From the NCBI GenBank assembly GCA_035384605.1, contig DAOOIV010000113.1:1-15598 (forward strand): a DNA stretch of 15,598 nucleotides, read 5' to 3'. The first letter of the stretch is position 1. Each line of letters opens with the position of its first letter. The notes beneath the pieces were generated by a model. The model was not told where the DNA came from. It did not search any database and worked only from the letters and a program-made list of their open reading frames with translations. The stretch comes from Phycisphaerae bacterium. Its GTDB lineage: Bacteria > Planctomycetota > Phycisphaerae > UBA1845 > PWPN01. This document shows positions 7,095 through 14,400 of this stretch, piece by piece. A program made the position numbers and the translations under genes.

Positions 7095-7123
7095 TTGCGG
7101 GCCCCGATCCCGTGTGGCATAAT
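7095..7123 (+). promoter_or_regulatory. Promoter of the GH172-DUF1080 lipoprotein gene
   Basis: TTGCGG (7095-7100) is separated by 17 nt from CATAAT (7118-7123, 5 of 6 consensus bases). Transcription would begin near 7130, giving a leader of about 70 nt that contains a GCCCGG/CCGGGC hairpin. AAGGAGAT stands just before the ATG at 7203. Confidence 0.5.
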
Positions 7124-7202
7124 CCGCTCCACCCCGCCCGGTGAGGCCCGGGCCGCGGATGAGGCCAAAGGTGTTCTTCCTGTTTGATTGAAAGGAGATC
7201 CC

Positions 7203-8981
7203 ATGTCGCGACGGTGCACATTGTGGGTTTGCTCAATGTTGATCCCGATGGCGTTTGTCCTCGGTTGCCAGGGGCAGGGAGCCTTTTCATCCGGCGGGGT
7301 AAATGCCGCCGACATCGATCCGACACTACCGGTTGTTCCAAATGGCGCAGTCGGTCGCGCAATCACGTGGGAGAATCGCGCCGGTGCCGTTGGTGCCGGC
7401 GGCGTGAGCGAAAGCAAGCTTGGCAAGGGTCGCAAGGGCTCTCCATGCATCCCGGAGGTTAAGAACGGCGAGACGGTCGCGCTGATGGACATTGACGGCT
7501 GCGGCGTCATCAGGCACATCTGGATCACGATTCCGGACCGCTCGCCCGAGGCGATGCGAAACATGATCCTGCGGATGTACTGGGACGGGAGCGAGATGCC
7601 CAGCGTCGAGGTGCCGCTCGGCGATTTCTTCGGAGTGGCCCATGGGCAGTGCCGGGTGCTGACGACCGCCTATGTTACTCAGGTCCTGGGCCGGGGGTTC
7701 AACAGCTACTTCGCGATGCCGTTCGGCACCCATGCGAGGATCACGGTGACCAATGACATGCCCGATGGAAAGAAGATGGGGGCGTTCTTCTATCAAATCG
7801 ACTATGAGTTGCGCGACAAGTTGCCGCCGAACACCGGTCGTTTCCATGCCCAGTTCCGCCGCGAAAACCCGACGGTGATGAAGCGGGACTACGTGATTCT
7901 CGACAATGTCGAGGGGCCGGGCTTTTTCCTCGGCTGCGTCATCGGCGTCAGGGCCCTCGGGCCGCACTGGTGGGGCGAGGGTGAGATGAAGTTCTACATG
8001 GACGGCGACACCGACTTCCCGACCATCTGCGGCACGGGTACGGAGGACTATTTCGAGGCCGCCTGGGGCATGGGGGAGTATCAGACGCCGTATGCGGGTT
8101 GCCCGATGCATCTGACCAACGACTTCTTCAGGCACCCGCTGGTCAGCCTGTACCGCTTTCATGAGAAGGACCCGGTCTATTTCCGAAAAAGCTTCAAGGC
8201 CGTGATTCAGCAGATCGGCTGGAACCAGGGGCTCTTCGAGCGAAGCGATGACTGGTGCAGCGTCGCCTACTGGTACCAGCTCAAGCCGGTCAAGCAGATG
8301 CCGCCGTTGCCGGATCGCGCGGCTCGGACCGCCGATATCATCGAACCTCCCAAACCCAAGGAGGACAAGCCCAAGGCCGATGGCGGCGGGTTTGTGCCGC
8401 TGTTCGACGGCAAGACGCTGAACGGGTGGACCATCTACACGCACGAAGGCAAGAAGGTCGAACCCAAGGACAGCTCGTGGAGCGTTCCCGAGGATGGTGT
8501 TCTGCACACCACCGGTGACGAGAGCAAGGACTATTGGATCTCGACGGACGAGAAGTACGGCGACTGCGTGCTGAGGATGGACTTCAAGGTCAGCCAGGGG
8601 GCCAACAGCGGCATCTTCCTCAAGGTGCCCGGCCACGATCGCCCGGCGTACACGGGCTTTGAGGTTCAGATCATTGACGACGTCGGCAGGCCGGCCGACA
8701 AGCACAGCACCGGCTCCATCTACGATCTCTTTGCCCCAGTCGCGAACGTCTCGCGGCCGCTGGGCCAGTGGAACAGCATCGAGATTACCTGCAAAGGCTC
8801 CCTCGTGACCGTGGTCATGAACGGCCTCAAGATCATTGACTGCGACTTCAGCCTGATGACCGAGCCGATGGGCAAGTTCGATTTCCCCTATGCCAAGATG
8901 CCCGCGATCGGTTACATCGGCATGCAGACCCACGGCAATGCGGTATCGTTCAGGAACATCAGGATCAAGAAGCTGAACTGA
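7203..8981 (+). CDS. Secreted lipoprotein: DUF2961 (GH172) fused to DUF1080 (3-keto-glycoside hydrolase-like)
   Basis: The 592-residue protein begins with a lipoprotein signal peptide (MSRRC...PMAFVLGC), with Cys22 as the lipidated residue. Residues about 45-365 are a DUF2961 domain, now glycoside hydrolase family 172, which includes difructose-dianhydride and arabinofuranoside enzymes. The family-typical CGTGTEDYFEAAWGMGEY carries a Glu likely to be in the active site. A charged Pro/Lys linker (EPPKPKEDKPKADGGG) leads to DUF1080 at about 397-592, which starts FVPLFDGKTLNGW and contains QGANSGIFLKVP and FEVQIIDD. DUF1080 is a concanavalin-like fold linked to 3-keto-glycoside hydrolysis. The protein is probably anchored outside the cytoplasm and acts on polysaccharide. 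The ATG at 7203 follows AAGGAGAT; an in-frame TTG at 7188 lies before that site and was rejected. Confidence 0.92.
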   Translation: MSRRCTLWVCSMLIPMAFVLGCQGQGAFSSGGVNAADIDPTLPVVPNGAVGRAITWENRAGAVGAGGVSESKLGKGRKGSPCIPEVKNGETVALMDIDGCGVIRHIWITIPDRSPEAMRNMILRMYWDGSEMPSVEVPLGDFFGVAHGQCRVLTTAYVTQVLGRGFNSYFAMPFGTHARITVTNDMPDGKKMGAFFYQIDYELRDKLPPNTGRFHAQFRRENPTVMKRDYVILDNVEGPGFFLGCVIGVRALGPHWWGEGEMKFYMDGDTDFPTICGTGTEDYFEAAWGMGEYQTPYAGCPMHLTNDFFRHPLVSLYRFHEKDPVYFRKSFKAVIQQIGWNQGLFERSDDWCSVAYWYQLKPVKQMPPLPDRAARTADIIEPPKPKEDKPKADGGGFVPLFDGKTLNGWTIYTHEGKKVEPKDSSWSVPEDGVLHTTGDESKDYWISTDEKYGDCVLRMDFKVSQGANSGIFLKVPGHDRPAYTGFEVQIIDDVGRPADKHSTGSIYDLFAPVANVSRPLGQWNSIEITCKGSLVTVVMNGLKIIDCDFSLMTEPMGKFDFPYAKMPAIGYIGMQTHGNAVSFRNIRIKKLN

Positions 8982-9012
8982 TCCGAGAGGGCGGCAAGTG
9001 TCGAGCCGAAAG

Positions 9013-9048
9013 GGCGGGCGTCGCCGATTCCGGCCGGCGGAACCCGCC
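9013..9048 (+). terminator. Nested GC hairpin after the lipoprotein gene
   Basis: GGCGGG (9013-9018) pairs with CCCGCC (9043-9048), and inside it CGCCG (9022-9026) pairs with CGGCG (9035-9039). It lies about 30 nt after the lipoprotein stop and before the AAA gene promoter. The tail lacks a T-run, so termination is inferred from position and stem strength. Confidence 0.4.
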
Positions 9049-9073
9049 TATTCACCTGGAACACGTTGCTGCA

Positions 9074-9102
9074 TCGACGTGCGCGGCCGCCGGGTGTAGA
9101 AT
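9074..9102 (+). promoter_or_regulatory. Promoter of the AAA-TOPRIM pair
   Basis: TCGACG (9074-9079) and TAGAAT (9097-9102) are 17 nt apart. The -35 region TGCATCGAC recurs at the same distance from another TAGAAT at 11105-11110. Transcription would begin about 70 nt before the AAA start codon. Confidence 0.45.
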
Positions 9103-9181
9103 CTCACTCAGAGTGGGTTTGCCCGGCCTAGCCGAAAGAGCAGACGGTCGCCGATATCTCAATTGTTCGTGGAGACGCCCC

Positions 9182-10429
9182 ATGATTCGCCGGATTGAGG
9201 CTCTCAACTACCGCTGCCTGAAATACATTTCTCAGGAACTGGACGACTTCCATGTTCTCGTCGGCCCGAACGCGTCCGGGAAGACCACGTTTCTGGATGT
9301 AGTGGCTTTTTTGGGTGACTTGGTTTCCGGTGGACTGGAACAGGCAATGGGCGGCCGTACTCAGAATTTCCAAGATCTGGTCTGGCGGCGATCAGGCGAC
9401 CGCATCGAATTGGCTGTCGAGCTGGAGATTCCGCCGGAACGGCGGGGCGAGGCAGACCGGGCTGGCCACGACCGGGTTCGCTACGAGGTGGCGATTGGCC
9501 CCGACCGCGAGACGGGAGCTCTCGCGATCCTGGCCGAGAAGGTACTCTTGAAGCAGACCCCGCATCGCCAGTCCGTGCAGCGGTTCCTGTTCCCGGTCGA
9601 ACCGGAAACGCCCGAGAGCCTTATTACGGGAAAGATCGCCCGCAGCGTCAAGACCGTGGTGAACAAAGTCCCGGGAGGGAATGACAACTTCTACGCTGAG
9701 ACGAACAAGGGCTGGGATCACGCTTTCAAGCTGGGGCCGCGCAAGTCAGCCCTGGGCAACCTCCCCGACGACGAGAGCAAGTTTCCTGTGGCAAGCTGGC
9801 TCAAGGGAGTCTTGAAAGAGGGCATTCAGAGGCTTGTTCTGAATAGCGCCGTCATGAGAAAGCCGAGTCCGCCCAGCCTGCCTAGCTCTTTTCTGCCGGA
9901 CGGGGCCAATCTGCCGTGGGTTATCGAAGGGTTGCGTCAGCAGAAAGCCGATCGGCATCACGAATGGGTTGTCCATCTACAGACTGCTCTGCCGGATCTC
10001 ACTGATGTCAAGACAATCGTAAGAGAAGAAGACCGACACCGGTACTTGGTGGCCTGTTATCGAGATGGTTTGGAGGTGCCTTCCTGGATGGTGTCTGACG
10101 GCACGTTGCGTCTGATGGCGCTCACACTGCTTGCCTATCTGCCCAGACTCCGGGGCGTTTATTTGATCGAGGAGCCCGAAAACGGCATCCACCCGCGCGC
10201 GGTCGAGGCTGTCTTTCAGTCTCTTTCCGGTGTCTACGATGCACAAGTGCTGCTGGCGACGCACTCTCCGGTGATTCTCAGCATTGCCGATTCGTCCGAG
10301 GTATTGTGCTTCTCGAAAACGGAAAGCGGAGCAACCGATGTGGTTCGGGGAACGGAACATCCCAAACTGCGAGACTGGCGGGGTGAGACCAATCTGGGTG
10401 TGCTCTTCGCCGGAGGAGTGCTTGGTTGA
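9182..10429 (+). CDS. AAA family ATPase (AAA_21/OLD-like, ABC-type ATPase)
   Basis: The 415-residue protein begins MIRRIEALNYRCLKYISQEL, the usual opening of the SMC/RecF-like AAA_15/AAA_21 ATPases. Walker A is GPNASGKT (28-35), a signature-like segment SDGTLRLMALTLL starts near 305, Walker B is VYLIEEPENGIHP (326-338), and the switch histidine is in LLATHSPVIL (357-366). The middle region is family-specific and not recognised. The ATG at 9182 has GGAG 8-9 nt upstream; the frame opens earlier at 9113 but lacks supporting signals there. Its stop overlaps the TTG start of the next gene, so the two proteins are coupled and likely form a complex. Such ATPases paired with a TOPRIM protein are typical of defence systems (OLD, PARIS). 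This role is inferred. Confidence 0.9.
   Translation: MIRRIEALNYRCLKYISQELDDFHVLVGPNASGKTTFLDVVAFLGDLVSGGLEQAMGGRTQNFQDLVWRRSGDRIELAVELEIPPERRGEADRAGHDRVRYEVAIGPDRETGALAILAEKVLLKQTPHRQSVQRFLFPVEPETPESLITGKIARSVKTVVNKVPGGNDNFYAETNKGWDHAFKLGPRKSALGNLPDDESKFPVASWLKGVLKEGIQRLVLNSAVMRKPSPPSLPSSFLPDGANLPWVIEGLRQQKADRHHEWVVHLQTALPDLTDVKTIVREEDRHRYLVACYRDGLEVPSWMVSDGTLRLMALTLLAYLPRLRGVYLIEEPENGIHPRAVEAVFQSLSGVYDAQVLLATHSPVILSIADSSEVLCFSKTESGATDVVRGTEHPKLRDWRGETNLGVLFAGGVLG
10416..10429 (+). promoter_or_regulatory. Translational coupling site: SD and overlapping TTGA
   Basis: GGAGGAG stands inside the end of the ATPase gene 7 nt before a TTG whose last two bases belong to the ATPase stop codon TGA. 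The overlap and strong Shine-Dalgarno sequence decide the start of the downstream gene and predict coupled translation. Confidence 0.7.
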
Positions 10430-11061
10430 ATACCTGGAGCTCTGATTTGGTCGTTCTGGTGGCCGATGCGAGCATCGAGTCAGCCGTGAGAGGACTCCTA
10501 GAACGGAACCAGGCACTCCCTATTCGACCAGTGAAGGCGGACGTTCACACCCACATCGAGCGAGATCCTGGGTGTTTGCTGCACAGCCACGACTTCCTCC
10601 GTCCACTCGCCTCGCGGTATGCCCATGCGCTTGTCCTCTTTGACCGGGAGGGGTGCGGCCAGGAAACCAAGTCACGAGAGATCTTGGAGCAGGCGGTGGA
10701 GGCGCGTTTGGCTGGGACCGGATGGTCGAATCGCGCGGGGGCGGTGGTTATTGACCCTGAATTGGAGGTTTGGGTCTGGAGCGACTCTCCTCATGTTGAA
10801 GATGTGCTGGATTGGCGAGGTCAGGCACTGCCGTTGCGGTCATGGCTCGCCGACCAGGGCCTGTTGCAGGAAGGCCGGCTCAAGCCCGCACACCCCAAGA
10901 GAGCCTTGGAGCGGGCTCTGCGGCTGGTTGGCAAGCCGCCCTCGTCAGGAATTTACGGAGATCTGGCACGGCGAGTTGGTCTTGACAGATGCACAGACCC
11001 GGCGTTTCTGAAGCTGCGCCGCTTGCTCACGAGCTGGTTTCCGCCATCCGGTTCGGCCTGA
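10426..11061 (+). CDS. TOPRIM/DUF4276-like protein, partner of the AAA ATPase
   Basis: The 211-residue protein shows the order of motifs seen in DUF4276 and RloB-like TOPRIM proteins. The first strand is LVVLVADASIESAVRGLL (8-25), followed by an acidic loop ALVLFDREG (68-76, Asp73/Glu75) and VVIDPELEVWVWSD (107-120). The C-terminal part, IYGDLARRVGLDRC...DPAFLKLRRLL, resembles the DUF4276 tail. The canonical early VEG glutamate is replaced by AD, so catalytic competence is uncertain. The TTG start at 10426 overlaps the TGA of the ATPase gene and has GGAGGAG 7 nt upstream, which makes the start firm. It is probably the effector or nuclease partner in a two-gene defence module. Family assignment is by motif pattern only. 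Confidence 0.75.
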   Translation: MNTWSSDLVVLVADASIESAVRGLLERNQALPIRPVKADVHTHIERDPGCLLHSHDFLRPLASRYAHALVLFDREGCGQETKSREILEQAVEARLAGTGWSNRAGAVVIDPELEVWVWSDSPHVEDVLDWRGQALPLRSWLADQGLLQEGRLKPAHPKRALERALRLVGKPPSSGIYGDLARRVGLDRCTDPAFLKLRRLLTSWFPPSGSA

Positions 11062-11081
11062 GCATCAGCCTTCGCGTTGCA

Positions 11082-11110
11082 TCGACTTACCCCCATCGCG
11101 ATGATAGAAT
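11082..11110 (+). promoter_or_regulatory. Candidate valS promoter
   Basis: TCGACT (11082-11087) and TAGAAT (11105-11110) are 17 nt apart, with TGCATCGAC at the -35 region exactly as in the promoter at 9074-9102. The transcript would carry a leader of about 380 nt that includes the inverted repeat array. A closer promoter beyond the array was not seen. Confidence 0.4.
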
Positions 11111-11185
11111 TGCCGTATTCGGTTTGTGCCGGTCGGCCGATGGTGAGCCGCGGTCACAAAGGGTTATTGTGATTGAGCCGTTGAG

Positions 11186-11446
11186 GCACTGCTCACAGAG
11201 CAGTGACACACTTGCTCGGCCCGGAATCCGCTCTCGCTCGGCCCGGAATCCTTTCCGGGCCGCGGCGGCTGGCGGAATCCATTCCGCATTCGGCGAGAAT
11301 GAGGAGGCGAATCCTCCATGCGGAGGGCCCCAGAAAGGATTCTGGGACCAGCGGAAATGGATTCTGGGACCAGCGGAAATGGATTCTGGGGCCAGCGGAA
11401 ACGGATTCTGGGACCAGCGAGCACTGCTCACAGAGCAGTGGCACAC
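11186..11446. repeat. Inverted array of 22-bp units between two identical hairpins
   Basis: Two copies of the 19-nt palindrome CACTGCTCACAGAGCAGTG (11187-11205 and 11422-11440), both followed by CACAC after one base, bound the array. On the right, units opening GGATTCTGGG(A/G)CCAGCGG repeat at 22-bp period from 11337 (11337, 11359, 11381 and a partial at 11403). On the left, two units GCTCGGCCCGGAATCC (11214 and 11236, period also 22) are the diverged reverse complement of the right units. The centre holds further small palindromes, such as CCCAGAA/TTCTGGG. There is no coding signal. It lies in the valS leader. Confidence 0.8.
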
Positions 11447-11496
11447 CAGTACGTTCAACAGCGGCGGTGAATCGGTGTTTGTAGGTTGGTGTTTGA

Positions 11497-14400
11497 ATGT
11501 CCACGCTTGATCAGTTACCCCCGACGTACGAACCACAGAGTGTCGAGCCGGAGATCCGCCGCATCTGGGCGGAGTCCGGGTGTTTTCATGCCGATCCGAC
11601 CGCCAATGCGAACGAGCCCTACACCATCGTCATCCCGCCGCCGAACGTGACCGGGGCCCTGCATGGCGGGCACGCTCTCAACAACACACTGCAGGACATC
11701 CTCATCCGCTGGCGGCGGATGCAGGGGTACAACACGCTGTGGATGCCCGGCACGGATCATGCCGGTATTGCCACCCAGGCAGTGGTTGAGAAGCGCATCT
11801 TCGAGACTGAAAGAAAAACCCGGCACGACCTCGGCCGCGAGGAGATGGTCCGCCGCATCTGGGAATGGAAGGAGCAGTACGGCAACCGCATCATCGAGCA
11901 ACTCAAGCTCATGGGTTGCTCGTGCGACTGGGATCGCACGCGTTTTACTCTGGACGAAGTCTGCGCTCGGGCCGTCCGCCATACCTTCTTCAAGCTGTTT
12001 AAGGACGGCCTGATCGTCCGCGGCAAGCGCCTGGTCAACTGGGACACGCACCTCCAGACGGCCGTGGCCGACGACGAGGTGTACCACGAGACGATCCAGG
12101 GCCATTTCTGGCACTTCAAGTACCCGGTGAAGGACCCGCGTCCGGGCGAACCGACGCACGTCCACATCGCCACCACCCGACCCGAGACCATGCTGGGCGA
12201 CACTGCCGTGGCCGTGCATCCCGAGCCGGACAAGGCCCTCGACAAGACCGAGGCCGAGCTGCGCGAGAAGCTGGCCGAGGTGCCCGACAAGGAGAAGCGG
12301 GGCGTCCAGGCGGCGATCGACGAGATTGTCGAACGCCGCAAGACGGTCCTGCCGTTGCTGCTCAAGCTTCGGGACATGGCCCGCGACGGTCGCAGACTCA
12401 TCCTGCCGCTGGTCAATCGCGAGATCCCGCTGATCTGCGACGTATGGGCCAAGCCCGAGCTGGGCAGCGGCTGCGTGAAGATCACCCCGGCCCACGATGC
12501 CAACGACTACGAAGTCGGCCGGCGGCAGGGCTTGCCGATGATCAATGTCATGACGCCCGACGGCAGGGTCGCCCGGATCATCGAGCCCGACGGGGCGGTC
12601 AACCCGAATTCCCGCAAATACGAAGGCCTGCGTTTCGCCACTGACGCCCGCAAGAAGGTCGTCGCCGACCTGGAAGGCCTCGGCCTGGTCGAGAAGATCG
12701 AGGATCGGATTGTCGAGATAGGTCACAGCGACCGTAGCAAGACGCCGATTGAGCCATTCCTCTCTGACCAGTGGTTCGTACGCATGGGCGATCTGCCTGC
12801 TGAAGAGGCCGCCAAGATCGAAGGCCTCCGCGGCAGCAGCGGCCTGGCCCAACTGGCGATGGATGCCGTCTGCGAGAAACAACACGCGAGCGCTGCCGAG
12901 CGCAAAGCCTGCGGCAAGGTCCACTTCTTTCCCGAGCGGTACGCGAAGACCTACCTCGACTGGCTGAGCGAAAAACGCGACTGGTGCATCAGCCGGCAGC
13001 TCTGGTGGGGGCATCGGATACCGGTCTATCGCGGGCTGCAGATAGCAGATCATGAAGAGGCTAAGCGGCGTGATGCCAAGGCACAGGAGTGGTTGAAGGC
13101 CGGACGCATGGCGCAGGCATTTGGACCCGTGCATTCGACAAGTGCGCCTCCGCCTCCCGGAAGTCCGTGGTACTTTGTGGGTCCGGCCGCGCTGTCTCGC
13201 GAGATCTACGTCTGTGTGAAAGACGCTGACGACGATGAAATCGTCGCTGAGTTGCAGCGATGGGGCTTCGTCCAAGATCCCGACGTCCTTGACACCTGGT
13301 TCAGCAGCGCCCTGTGGCCGCATTCGACACTCGGCTGGCCGGCGCCGAATCCGCTTCTTCCCGAGGCGGACAAGCTGCTTGAGCGGTACTACCCGGGCTC
13401 GGTGCTCAGCACCGCTCGCGAGATCATCACCCTATGGGTCGCGCGGATGGTGCTCACCGGCCGGTACAACATCGGCAAGGTGCCGTTCCACGACGTCTAC
13501 ATTCACGCGGTGATCCAGGACGGCCAGGGCCGGCCGTTCAAGAAGACTCTGGGCAACGGATTCGACCCGGTGGACATCATCGAGGTCTATGGAGCTGATG
13601 CCCTGCGTTTCACCATGGCCAACTTGAGCACCGAGACGCAGGACATCCGGATGCCGATGAAGAAGGTCAAGCTCGACAACGGCCGGGAGGTCCAGTCCTC
13701 CGAACGCTTCGAGCTCGGCCGCAACTTCTGCAACAAGATCTGGAACGCCGCGAGGTTCGCGTTCATGAACCTCGGAACCCCCCCCAGCCCCCCCTCAACT
13801 GAAGGGGGGAGTGCGGAAAGGGCCTCAACTGAGGGGGGGGGTGCGGAAAGGCCCTCAACTGAGGGGGGGGGTGCGGAAAGGCCCTCAACTGAGGGGGGGA
13901 GTCAGGCAGTGGCTTCGAATGAGCGGGGCGGCGGTCAGGACGCTGGCCCGCAATCTCCCCCCCTTAACAAGGGGGGGCAGGGGGGGGTAGCTCCGTTAGA
14001 TGTCGCCACCCTCCCCATCGAAGACCGCTGGATTCTCTCGCAGGTGAGCAAGGCGGCGGTCGACGTGCAGGATGCTCTGGAGAAGTTCCAATTCAGCCGG
14101 GCGTCGACGCTGGCCCGCGACTTCTTCTGGGACTGCCTTTGCGACTGGTACCTCGAACTGGTGAAGCCGCGGGTGCGCGAAAACCGCCGAGCAGACGAGG
14201 CCCGGCAGGTGCTGGCTTTTGCCCTTGATCAGTCCATCCGCCTGCTGCACCCGTTCATCCCATTCATCACTGAGCGGCTGTGGCGGCAGCTCAACGAGAT
14301 CGTGCCCAGGCGCGGCCTGCCCGGTGTGGCCGAGTTAGATACCCCGGAACTGCTGGCGACCGCTTCCTATCCCCCGGCCGACGGCTGGAAGGACCTTTCC

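Larger units (their letters stand above)
6005..7202. other. Gene-poor 1.2-kb interval with hairpins, repeats and promoter signals
   Basis: No open frame here has a recognisable domain, and the six-frame translations look non-coding or decayed. It contains the operon promoter at 6047-6075, perfect hairpins at 6147-6170, 6388-6433, 6644-6659 and 6921-6939, repeat copy B at 6187-6236, a T-run at 6326-6335, a leftward promoter at 7019-7047 and a rightward promoter at 7095-7123. Two small minus-strand ORFs (6102-6248 and 6719-6891) have some supporting signals and are listed separately. Old gene remnants or a structured non-coding RNA on the minus strand are both possible. Confidence 0.6.

Noticed and set aside
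6892..7362. Upstream extension of the small minus-strand ORF to a 225-codon frame
   Set aside because: It would run through the 7019-7047 promoter and the start of the lipoprotein gene, and the additional residues do not look protein-like.
7326..8933. 535-codon minus-strand frame opposite the lipoprotein gene
   Set aside because: Antisense to a protein with a clear signal peptide and two known domains; composition is typical of a GC-rich shadow frame.
11337..11420. CRISPR array
   Set aside because: The 22-bp units are directly adjacent with no spacers, and there are no cas genes; the same holds for the 30-bp units in valS.
11111..11496. T-box or other riboswitch in the long valS leader
   Set aside because: No T-box sequence (AGGGUGG...ACCGCG) or other known aptamer core is seen; the leader is occupied by the repeat array.
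11515..13323. Long open frame (602 codons) on the minus strand opposite valS
   Set aside because: It is antisense to a complete valS with all motifs; long antisense frames arise from GC-rich codon bias, and the translation shows no domain.
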